The notes below the pieces were generated by a model. It was given only the letters and a program-made list of their open reading frames with translations, did not search any database and was not told the origin of the DNA. A program made the position numbers and the translations under genes. A stretch of 64,000 nt of DNA from Drosophila pseudoobscura (taxonomy: Eukaryota > Arthropoda > Insecta > Diptera > Drosophilidae): NCBI RefSeq assembly GCF_009870125.1, contig NC_046683.1, positions 4,464,001 to 4,528,000 of the forward strand, given 5' to 3'. Positions within the stretch are counted from its first letter, which is position 1. Each line of letters starts with the position of its first letter. Below, piece by piece: positions 1 to 8,838 of the stretch.

Positions 1-29
1 TCATAAACTATATTAATAACTGCACCAAA

Positions 30-658
30 ATGAACCCAACTACTGATGATGTCCCAAATGAGCTGGGCCATGACATATCTGATATCGATCTTCATGATGT
101 TCCGGCCCAACTGGAAAATACCTTGAAACCGAAATTTCATGAGACAAAAAGTCTCTTCAACATTAACATTGACGAAAGTAAGAATCCCCAGCGTTCACAT
201 ATGTATAAATATTCTCTACTGCTATGCGTTTTGGATTTTCAGTATTTGAAACCACCACTGGGGATGAAGAAGTGCAGGAGTATAAGGATGATATCAAAGC
301 CAGAAAGCAGAAGTGGATTGACTTTATGGTTGACGCAACCAAAAAGGGCGAGGAAGCTCTAAAAACGTACGAGGGTACATTAGACAACCGTGAGGATTTG
401 AACCCGATCCCTGAGGTCAAGCCCAACGCAGAACAGCAAGCCTATTTGGACCAGGGTCCACACTTCCAGAATTTTATAAGGGGTCACCTGGAATTCCGTA
501 AGAATTATGAAGTGTTCAAGCAGAAACACGAGGAAATGAGGGAGTTGCAAGCGCGCATAATGGAACGCTGCCGACTTCGCTTAAACATTGTTGTGGCTAA
601 CTTTTTTAACCAGAACTTGGGCACAGAAACAACGAAGAAGCCATTAAAACGCGGCTGA
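30..658 (+). CDS. small two-exon gene, unrecognised 187-residue charged protein
   Basis: Two exons, 30-177 and 243-658, separated by a 65-nt intron with GTAAGA donor and TTTTCAG acceptor. The join is phase 1 (A plus TA gives Ile) and the frame stays open for 187 residues. The start ATG follows CCAAA and is the first in frame. The protein is hydrophilic, with no signal peptide or membrane segment. Residues 1-50 are acidic (many Asp/Glu), and the C-terminal half (about 120-165) is rich in Lys, Glu, Arg and Leu in a pattern typical of a coiled coil, followed by a basic tail. An AATAAA signal lies at 696-701, so the transcript end is well defined and converges on the TMEM242-like gene at 766. I do not recognise the family. 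The size and coiled-coil character would suit a small structural subunit such as those of kinetochore complexes, but that is only a guess. The gene model itself is good. Confidence 0.8.
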
Positions 659-765
659 TGTTTATATGTATACTTAATTATTGATGAAAAAACGAAATAA
701 ACACCGGCTAACAAAATGGCTTAGCTCCAATCGTATTAATTCTAATTAATTTGAGTTTTTATTGC
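659..765. terminator. shared convergent 3' ends with two poly(A) signals
   Basis: The 107-bp gap between two convergent genes has AATAAA on the plus strand at 696-701 (upstream gene) and TTTATT at 758-763. The latter reads AATAAA on the minus strand and lies only two bases after the TMEM242-like stop codon. The two transcripts probably overlap or nearly touch here. Confidence 0.6.
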
Positions 766-1334
766 TTATTCCTTGGCCCAGGAGCCCAAGTATTTCATCA
801 GGTCTGTAAGACTTTCGAAGTCAGTGCGGCTTGCTGGGGGCTCGTCTTTGGTGATGCGCGGCAATGCATTGCCCATCTTCATGCGAAACTCTTGAAACTG
901 AATGATAAAATGTAGATTAGATATAGCCAGTACTGTCCCACAGCTTGGTTCTTGGTGCCTACGTCTTTGGCTCCGCTTAGCTTCCAGAATCCATAGCAGA
1001 ATGCTCCTGTGCCCAAGACGGCGTATAGTGTACCCCAGCCAAGGGCTCGTAGGGCCAGGGTGGCGCCCTCGTCCATCAGTATTATGCCCTGTCGAGTGCC
1101 CTGCTGCTGTAGCACCTTGCTGTCTGCTTTCTTGGCCGTGGCCAGGGTACGCGAGAAGCCAAAGAGTGCAGAAATACCGCCGACTAGTCCTAGGAAAGCA
1201 GCACCTGCAAAAAAGACCTTCCGTCACAGAATCACTGGAATAACGACTTGGGCTGAAAAGAGCTCACCCTGTATGCGAAACTTGCGTTCTTTATCCGCCG
1301 TCACTGCATCTGCATTGGCGCCGGCTTCGTTCAT
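766..1334 (-). CDS. TMEM242-like mitochondrial membrane protein, three exons
   Basis: Exons on the minus strand are 1334-1268, 1204-963 and 897-766, giving 146 residues. Introns are 63 and 65 nt, with GTGAGC...TTGCAG and GTAGGC...TTCAG borders, and both joins keep frame. Two hydrophobic helices lie near residues 23-41 and 72-97, separated by a charged loop with Lys and Gln. The C-terminal tail is soluble and ends in a short amphipathic segment around DLMKYLGSW. The length and two-helix layout match the TMEM242 family (human protein about 141 residues), inner mitochondrial membrane proteins known from human work to help assemble the ATP synthase c-ring and complex I. The family call rests on overall pattern and not on a catalytic motif, so moderate certainty. 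It diverges from the zinc-finger gene at 1703. Confidence 0.75.
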
Positions 1335-1399
1335 TTCTTGCTTAATTTTTCCGATTGTATTTATTATTTGTCGTAACAGAGGTTAAATTTATTTTTATA

Positions 1400-1460
1400 T
1401 ATAAATATATCGATATACATTTTTTGTGATATATTTGTATCGATGCATCGATAAAATTTG
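1400..1460. promoter_or_regulatory. DRE-type sites in the divergent spacer
   Basis: The 1335-1702 spacer between two divergently transcribed genes contains ATATCGATAT around 1407-1416 and TATCGATGCATCGATAAA around 1439-1455, that is three overlapping copies of the ATCGAT core in 50 bp. TATCGATA is the DRE bound by DREF, and CGATA clusters are bound by BEAF-32, both common between closely spaced divergent housekeeping genes. A shared promoter is inferred from position. The rest of the spacer is AT-rich with no other clear signal. Confidence 0.55.
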
Positions 1461-1702
1461 TGTGCATACATATATACATCCATACATGTTACATATAACA
1501 GTCCACACGACAAATCTTTAGCGCCTAACAGCACATTCTTTAATTACATTTTCTCAAATCAAAATATACAAAAACAAATTGACAAAAAAGGTATCATAAT
1601 TCATAAAAAGACGCGGCCGACGGACAATTTGGTTGATTGTGAGGTTTATGGGTTCATGTATTCTATTGTTCATTATGACTTATTTATTTTTAGGACAAGG
1701 CA

Positions 1703-2629
1703 ATGGAGCAAATATGCAGAGTTTGCACGGGAAAGTCTAGTGAATTTACAAACATATTTGAGGAGGCACAGAAATGGGACACTTGCATTGGTGACATGAT
1801 AGCGCAGTGCACCGGGTACGACGTTAAGCGAGGTGATTCATTCCCTGAAAATATATGCCCGCCATGCCTTAAGGATGCAGTAAATGCCTTCAATCTTAAG
1901 CAAACCTATGAGCAAAGCCATAAGCTCTACTTCCCAGTGATGAAGAAGGGTATACAAGAAGATCTCTGTGACAACGCTAAAGACGAGCAGGACTGGGAGC
2001 TGTCTGATAGTATAAGTGAGCACTCAAAAAGTGTGGCATCCGATGCACAAATACAAAAAGATGCTAGAGACAGCAATTATAATTTAGATAGACCCTATCA
2101 ATGCTTTTACTGCTCGAAGCTCTTTAAACAAAAATCCCATCTCAGCGAACACATCCGTACCCACACTGGGGAGCGGCCGTATAATTGTACTCACTGCTCG
2201 AAGTCATTTCAACAAAAATCTCATCTTCAAGCCCACACGCGTATTCACACTGGGGAGCGACCCTACAAATGCGACCTTTGCTCGATGTCATTTCAACAAA
2301 AATCCCATCTGCAAGCCCATACGCGTATCCACACTGGGGAGCGACCCTACAAATGCTCCTACTGCCCCAAATCCTTTCAACAACAATCACATCTCGGCGA
2401 CCACATCCGTACGCACACAGGTGATCGACCCTACAAATGTTCTCACTGCTCGATGTCCTTTAAGCTCAAATCAACTCTCCAAGTACACACCTACACTCAC
2501 ACTGGGGAGCAGCCCTACAAGTGTTCTTACTGCTCAAAGGGCTTTAACCACAGTACATCTCTTAAAAGACATACCCTTACCCACACGAAGAACGAGCAGA
2601 CCAAAGAAATAAACTATATTTCCCAGTGA
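1703..2629 (+). CDS. ZAD and six C2H2 zinc-finger transcription factor
   Basis: Single-exon, 308 residues. An N-terminal ZAD (zinc-finger-associated domain, the insect dimerisation module) is shown by CRVC (C5, C8) paired with CPPC (C52, C55). An acidic, serine-rich linker spans residues 80-130. Six regular C2H2 fingers follow, at C134-H154, C162-H182, C190-H210, C218-H238, C246-H266 and C274-H294, joined by canonical TGERPY-type linkers. Fingers 2 and 3 are almost identical, including the recognition helix, and finger 4 is close to them, which points to recent finger duplication. The protein is expected to be a nuclear sequence-specific DNA-binding factor; its target is unknown. The start lies just after AGGACAAGGCA and is preceded by in-frame stops. 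ZAD-ZNF genes expand rapidly in insects, so I give no symbol. AATAAA lies at 2785-2790. Confidence 0.85.
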   Translation: MEQICRVCTGKSSEFTNIFEEAQKWDTCIGDMIAQCTGYDVKRGDSFPENICPPCLKDAVNAFNLKQTYEQSHKLYFPVMKKGIQEDLCDNAKDEQDWELSDSISEHSKSVASDAQIQKDARDSNYNLDRPYQCFYCSKLFKQKSHLSEHIRTHTGERPYNCTHCSKSFQQKSHLQAHTRIHTGERPYKCDLCSMSFQQKSHLQAHTRIHTGERPYKCSYCPKSFQQQSHLGDHIRTHTGDRPYKCSHCSMSFKLKSTLQVHTYTHTGEQPYKCSYCSKGFNHSTSLKRHTLTHTKNEQTKEINYISQ

Positions 2630-2700
2630 TGGGAGAGGACGAAGAGGGTGTCGAAGAAACATCTGTGATAATCTAGAAAACGAAAACTAGCTGTTTGAGA
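2630..2700 (+). pseudogene. remnant resembling the post-ZAD linker, fused to the 3' end of the zinc-finger gene
   Basis: From about 2612 through the stop codon to about 2690 the DNA resembles the gene's own interior at about 1922-1995 (the segment after the ZAD). Both contain a TTCCCAGTGATG block followed by GAAG- and ATCTGTGA-type blocks in the same order. In the first 21 bases I count 17 matches, and the similarity decays afterwards. The last residues of the protein (around NYISQ) and the early 3' UTR therefore look like the broken linker of a second ZAD-ZNF copy. Confidence 0.45.
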
Positions 2701-3480
2701 GTTGATACATGCAATTCAAAAAATATGCAGCCTGAAATTACTGAAAACGGACGGTCTCCAGGATCACTTCAGCATACTGATCTGAATAAAGATCTGTCGT
2801 ATACACATAAACATAATGCAAATAATAATAAAGGTCCATTATAGTCAGTAAATCGTACAAGAGCCCAGTCTGTTTTCCCATTTCGCTCTTCTATCGAATT
2901 TGGCTGTGTCTCTGATTGTCTTGAGAGTATTTTAAATGAAGAAAATTGGTGTTAATGGGCTTAAAAGGCGCCGAGCAGAATATTCACAATTTTTCTCCTT
3001 TCTAAATTTAACGCAACGATTTGGTTTGATTCATAAATCGTAAAAAAATAATGTAGGCATGGCAAAATGTTTTATCTAGCTAATAATATTCGACGGAATA
3101 TCAATATTAAACAATAGGAACGACTATCCTCTTTCGTTTTTTTTGTTTCCCCATTTTTGATAAAACTTTTTTAAGACTAGATCCAACTATAGTCAGTGTT
3201 TAAAATAAGCCAGCCAATTACAAAATGGGTTCATTAATTGGATGAAATTCTGTGGGCATGGCTAATTTTCTATCTAGCATATAATATTTGACGGAACAAA
3301 TTTTAGCGCTGTTCAGGTGAAAGATATCGTGGTGTTTTTTAAGTTCAGAGGAAAAATGGCATGGATCTACCAGAAGAATTTACAATCGTTAATATTTTCC
3401 GCCATTTACCTCAAGTAGTTGAACTATTTAAATATAGGGTCTTTGGCTGTTGAGGAGCAAAAACAGCAATCGCCGTACCA
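2700..3480. other. intergenic, old diverged copies of a local repeat
   Basis: No open frame of interest. Two diverged copies of a ~75-bp motif (GTGGGCATGGCTAA..., then TAATATTCGACGGAA) lie near 3054-3110 and 3236-3300. The same motif occurs inside the tandem array to the right and again near 5590-5650. Confidence 0.5.
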
Positions 3481-3483
3481 GGA

Positions 3484-5060
3484 AAACAAGTCAAGTATTT
3501 AAAATAAGCCAGTTAAGTAGAACATTTATTCATCAATGGGATAAAATTATGTGGGCATAGATAAAGGCCCGGTTGACAACATTTAAATCCTTGTCGCTCA
3601 CATTCAAAAAAGTTCGATTTGGCGCGCACCACTCGGTATATTTTTCAAGTGAGACCGTATATACTGTAGAAACTGGTTTTCGCCGCGCTCCCATGAAATG
3701 GTATTTTTGTCATCTATTAATTTAATTTTCAATGTTATATAGAAATCCAATAAATGCAAGTATTTCGAATAGGCCAGTCATGTATAGAATTGATTCATCA
3801 ATCGTATAAAATTGAGTGGGCATGGCTAAATGTTCCATATAGTTAGTAATATTCAACGGAACAAAGAATATGAGGAATTGGTCGTTTTTTGAATCGAATT
3901 TGATTTCGCCGCAGTTCGATTTAGCAACAATGAGTCCCATTCCATACACAATGTTGCGGCAACATTTACTTGAAAACCTTGTTTAGTCAAAATACAATAA
4001 AAGCAAGGACTAAAAACTGGCCAGTTAAGTAGAAAATTGATTCATTAATCGTATAAAATTATGTGGGCATAGATAAAGGCCCGGTTGACAACATTTAAAT
4101 CCTTGTCGCTCACATTCAAAAAAGTTCGATTTGGCGCGCACCACTCGGTATATTTTTCAAGTGAGACCGTATATACTGTAGAAACTGGTTTTCGCCGCGC
4201 TCCCATGAAATGGTATTTTTGTCATCTATTAATTTAATTTTCAATGTTATATAGAAATCCAATAAATGCAAGTATTTCGAATAGGCCAATCATGTATAGA
4301 ATTGATTCATCAGTCGTACAAAATTGAGTGGGAATGGCTAAATCTTCCATATAGATAGTATTATTCAACGGAACAAAGAATATGAGAAATTTGAATTCGC
4401 CGCAGTTCGATTTAGCAACAATGAGTCCCATTCCATACACAATGTTGCGGCAACATTTACTTGAAAACCTTGTTTAGTCAAAATACAATAAAAGCAAGGA
4501 CTAAAAACTGGCCAGTTAAGTAGAAAATTGATTCATTAATCGTATAAAATTATGTGGGCATAGATAACGGCCCGGTTGACAACATTTAAATCCTTGTCGC
4601 TCACATTCAAAAAAGTTCGATTTGGCGCGCACCACTCAGTATATTTTTCAAGTGAGACCGTATATACTGTAGAAACTGGTTTTCGCCGCGCTCCCATGTG
4701 GTGTTTTTTAGTGCTAAATGGTATTTTTGTCATCTATTAATTTAATTTTCAATGTTATATAGAAATCCAATAAATGCAAGTATTTCGAATAGGCCAATCA
4801 TGTAAAGAATTGATTCCTTAATAGTATAAAATTGATTGGGCATGGCTAAATGTTCCATATAGTTAGTAATATTCAACGGAACAAAGAATATGAGGAATTG
4901 GTCGTTTTTTTTGAATCGAATTTGAATTCGCCGCAATTCGCCGCAATTCGCCGCAATTCGCCGCAGTTCGCCCCAGCAACAATGAGTCTCATTCCATACA
5001 CAATGTTGCAGCAACATTTACTTGAAAACCGTTTTTTGGTCAAAATAAAATACATTAAGG
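3484..5060. repeat. tandem array of three ~0.5-kb units
   Basis: Three head-to-tail copies can be aligned on the segment beginning ATAAAGGCCCGGTTGACAAC (3561, 4073) and its variant with AACGG (4564), giving periods of 512 and 491 bp. Each unit contains, in order, this segment, a GGTATATTTTTCAAGTGAGACC block, a TTAATTTTCAATGTTATATAG block, a second diverged GTGGGCATGGCTAA module, and a CAACAATGAGTC(C/T)CATTCCATACAC block ending in GCAAGGACTAAAAACTGGCC. Copy B carries a short deletion near 4386-4400. Copy C has an insertion near 4696-4720 and the ATTCGCCGC expansion. Copies are very similar, so amplification is recent or homogenised. No coding frame spans a unit. It could be a young satellite or an amplified non-autonomous element. 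Confidence 0.85.
4926..4975 (+). repeat. 10-bp microrepeat inside array copy C
   Basis: Four to five head-to-tail copies of AATTCGCCGC, the last with GTTCGCC. Copies A and B have only a single GATTTCGCCGC or AATTCGCCGC at the same place, so the expansion is private to the third unit. Confidence 0.8.
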
Positions 5061-5670
5061 TAATTAAAAGAAGCAATCTTGTAGAAAATGCATTTATCTA
5101 TGGGATAAAGTTAAGAGAGCAAATCTATATAGCTTGAAATATAGGCAATACCCGATTCGCCGCAGTTTCGCTATTGCAACAATGAGTCCCATTCCATACA
5201 CAAATGTTGCGCATTCCATGCACAAATGTTGCTAATTCCATGCACACATACCCTGGGGGAAATGGATGTTATAGAATTGTGAATACGTTTGTCTTCCAAG
5301 GCTCAGTAGGTATCAAATATACACAAGATACTAATAATACACATGAATAATTCAAAAACATGTCAATTTGAGAAAAGGTCTTAATAAATTACGTTTGATC
5401 TTCATATAAAATTAACAAAATAGGGTGTACAAAGGCCTATACACGCATCATGTCTTTAAATACCAGCAACACTGCGACTGATTTTTTGTTGAACTATTTT
5501 GTTCAAACCTTGTTTTAGCCAAAATACAATAAAAGCAAGGACTAAAAACTAACCAATTGTGTAGAAAATTGATTCATCAATCGTATAAAATTATGTGGGC
5601 ACTGCTAAATATTCTATTTAGCTGGTAATATTCGACGGAATATCAAAAACGAGGAATATGCATAACAGAA
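5061..5670. repeat. partial, diverged flanking copies of the array unit
   Basis: The CAACAATGAGTCCCATTCCATACACAAATGTTGC block recurs at about 5178 and is followed by two shortened versions. The AAATACAATAAAAGCAAGGACTAAAAACT block recurs at about 5520, followed by the GTGGGCACTGCTAAATATTC module and TATTCGACGGAATATC. Between them (5240-5500) I see nothing. Confidence 0.65.
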
Positions 5671-5675
5671 CTTGA

Positions 5676-5760
5676 CTTCGTCAGTATATTTACGGTATAT
5701 TTTTTAAATGAGACGGTATTTTTTGGTATATTTCTGAAGATGGTATATTTTAACGATAAG
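5676..5760 (+). promoter_or_regulatory. cluster of Ohler motif 6 elements
   Basis: Within about 80 bp there are GTCAGTATATTT (5680-5691, a perfect match to KTYRGTATWTTT), then CGGTATATTT, GACGGTATTTTT, TGGTATATTT and TGGTATATTT again. Motif 6 is a core element of Drosophila housekeeping promoters. No motif 1 and no clear gene follow, so it may be a promoter relic or drive an unrecognised transcript. Confidence 0.5.
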
Positions 5761-7144
5761 TCTGCTCGTTTTCCTTCTCCTATTTTCAAAAAAAAAGAGT
5801 CATTCGTAGCCCAAAGTAAGTCGAAAGTGATCTTCTCTTTTCCCGCTAAAAATAATTCAGAAAAACTAGTGATCGAATTTAAATTAAAACTGATATTAGA
5901 AAGCCATTAGATACTTGAAACCAGACAAGCCAATCCAATCGTAAACTGTACAATTGTTTTATACGTTTGTATATATGGTTGCTCTTACCCTCAGCAAAGT
6001 TATTTTGCTCCTAGTCTACAAAAACTAACAAGAATCATCGTTAGGCATAAAAGAGTAAAAACGTGCTAGTTTTCGTTTTCGCGGTTTAAAGAGGAGTGTC
6101 CAAAACCTTAGGAAAGAATGGGGGGACGTTCGTTTATGCCGCACCAAGTCGTAAATGAAATGGTACAGTTGCCTTTGAAAGGTTACTCAACGCATACATG
6201 CTCGGTTCGCAAACACACGCCACGCGCACAAAATGGTGGTGACCTATTAATAATTTTCCCTTTCACTGCTCACCGCTCGCACTCGCGTTTTGCTCTCAAT
6301 CTCTCAAACTAACTGCAAGTGTGGTGGGCTTGGGCTAACTGCCGAGATCATCTAGATTCTAGACTTAGTTAGTTGTTAGTGTGTCCATATTGGTTATTGC
6401 TTACATTCGAGACGATACTTACTTGCAAGTTACTAATCATCGCTTTTTACTCATTTTTTCTATTTCTTCCATTTCAGAGTGTTTCAAATGGCTATCAAGG
6501 GGGTAAAAGTAAAGGGGCGGTGTGGTTAATAGTAAATATAGCTTCAGAGATCGGCTCGACAGACAATGATATTTTATTTATTTGTTTTTGCGCCCTAGAA
6601 ACACCGCGTGTTAAATTGCTCGAACCGTTTTCCGAAGCCAGAACAAAACAAAACGAAAAATCTAAATGAAACGTGGGCGCAAAGATGAATTAAAAAAAGA
6701 ATAATGAAAGTTACTCCGAGTTTCAATCAATTACAAAATTGCTTGGCACGCGGAAAAAGTATTGTTTTTCACGGCTGACACGTCTGTCTTTCTGTTGAAC
6801 ACGAAAAAGAGTGAAATGAAAAACGAAAGAAAAAAAAAACATAAAAAAGAACATGCCTTAGACGTAACGTTTTACGAGCCTAAATACAAAAAAAAAAAAA
6901 ACAAGAAAATCAATCAAACTGGGCAAAAGTCAAAAAGGCACGTAAAATGTTGCAAAAAAATGCATTGCAATGGTAACGTTTTACGAGCCTTAAAAAATCT
7001 CAAAACAAAAAGATGTTTGATAAATTTCGTATGACTCATGAAATGTGATACGAAATTTGTTGATTATCGCCGACTTGTTCAGAGCAGGATGGAGCTTAGA
7101 GAGGCGATCTCTTTCAGATTGGTGGGTACACCATTTAGAAGGAG
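5761..7144. other. intergenic, no gene recognised
   Basis: AT-rich sequence. A 64-codon frame at 6118-6312 and a 98-codon frame at 6373-6669 show no recognisable motif. The short direct repeat AACGTTTTACGAGCCT occurs twice, near 6867 and 6975. Confidence 0.4.
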
Positions 7145-7151
7145 ATGAAAG

Positions 7152-7271
7152 ATGAGCCAAATGGATCAGAGCGAGCACGCAGATATGGCACAGAACGAGT
7201 CGGCTATAGTGGTGCTGCAACACCTAAAGTTTACTTTTACTGTACAACAAATTTCCCAAAAGAAGCCATAA
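7152..7271 (+). CDS. possible 39-codon small ORF with adjacent poly(A) signal
   Basis: ATG at 7152 opens 39 codons, starting MSQMDQSEHADMAQNES, ending in TAA and followed almost at once by AATAAAG (7271-7277). The preceding in-frame codon series contains a stop just upstream, so this is the first start. Composition (Gln, Ser, Glu then a hydrophobic stretch) looks more protein-like than the surrounding frames, but I recognise no family. It may be a small gene, the tail of a decayed gene, or chance. Confidence 0.2.
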   Translation: MSQMDQSEHADMAQNESAIVVLQHLKFTFTVQQISQKKP

Positions 7272-7407
7272 ATAAAGATTTAAAATATAAATCAGTTGTT
7301 TTAATTTCAATCATATCACACATTGTCCGCCATTTTGTTGGCGCCAGAATTCTTGGCTTTGAACACAATCGGCTAAAAGCGGCGTTGTACAGCACCAGAC
7401 TAGTCTT

Positions 7408-7418
7408 CAGTGTGACCA
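7408..7418 (-). promoter_or_regulatory. Ohler motif 1 (M1BP site), minus orientation
   Basis: The plus strand reads CAGTGTGACCA, the reverse complement of TGGTCACACTG, a perfect YGGTCACACTR. It would direct a transcript leftwards across 7400-7000, where I see no convincing coding sequence. Confidence 0.5.
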
Positions 7419-7439
7419 CACTGCCGACATGGTGAGTGA

Positions 7440-8838
7440 ATTATCTGATAGGTGGCGCTGTGTCGACCTCGAAAATCGAAATCGAAAATGAACGTCTCAC
7501 AATGAACTTGTCTCGGAATGAACAGACAGTGTTTTTCCTTAAATGAATGTTTCAAAATGCTCGTGTATTTAAATCGATTTTTAAAATTGAAAGTTTAGGA
7601 TATTCACAGTAGGCAGCAATGTTCTCAAGGACTTTGATATTTCGGACATAACTGTAACAATGAACCATTGCTCGTATAGATAATTTTAACTGTGGCAAGT
7701 GCGTAAAAAGTCAACAATAAGTCATCATAAGCTTTCTGTCTATACATTTGTGTGTGTTTATGTGTGTCCGCGTATGTGCCAAATATGCATACATAAGAGC
7801 GTACGTGTGCCAGTGCGAGTGTGTGGTCTTTGCCTTGAAAAAATCATACCATCTGTGTACAAAACAATTTGTGTATCATATACATACATATATGCGCGCA
7901 TGTATATAGATATATATGCCAGCAAGTCACAACAAAAACAAAGCATGTTAAACTATTGTTGGGTTGTTCTTTTTTGTTCATGATTGGAAATTATATTATT
8001 CGATTTGGATATTCGGATTGGTATTACCAGCTAGATAGGGCCCTCAGCATTAAAAATATAATTCGATCCGATTAATCAATCAATTTTCTAACGATTGGCT
8101 CATTATAAGTACTCCCTTTCGTGAGATTGTTTAGAAAATATAGTTTTAACAAAAAAGGTCAACAAAGATTTCAACAAAATTGAATACTTTTTACTACATC
8201 GTAACTACACAGAGATGTAATTATCAATAGAGCCACCTGACGAAAAAACCGTTCATGAGAGAATGCTCCTAATGCCCATAACGCGTTTTATAAAATACTA
8301 AAAAAAAAATACAAATATCGCTTATCCGATACTATCTAAGAAAGTTGCAAGGTGTGCGACCTAAAGAGGGAATAAAATCGAACAAACTTTAGGAATAAAT
8401 TAGTAATAAATGCAGCTTATTAAGTAAATTGAACGATAAAAAACCAACATTAGTTATACGTGTGGCTAGAAAATCTAGTCTTTAATGTGACCGCAGACTT
8501 TGACATTTTTTGACATATAATTGATAGATGTGTTATATATGTATATATATATATGTATATATATAGAGCAGCAAGGGGAAACTACACAACACAAACCTGG
8601 CAATATTTTAGTCTTTAAGTGCAACTAGTGCTACAATTTTGGAACAAACACAAGAAACACTGCAACAAGAAGCCACAACCGACAACCCCCCACCCCATCC
8701 GCAACGGAACGGGGCAGAAAGTGCGTAGAATATCTAATCAAGAGGTAAACAAAAGCAGTTTAGTGAAAAAATAATTAAAATACAAGAACCAACCAAATCG
8801 TTGCTGTGTGTATTAATATCCAAACATACAATACAGCC
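7440..8838. other. ari-1 upstream and 5' leader region
   Basis: No gene recognised in 7440-8500. A TG/TATG-rich stretch lies at 7748-7920 and an alternating TATATATG tract at 8530-8566. From about 8570 to 8838 the sequence (AC- and CAA-rich, few T) looks like the 5' leader of ari-1. No DRE or motif 1 was found close to it. Confidence 0.4.
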
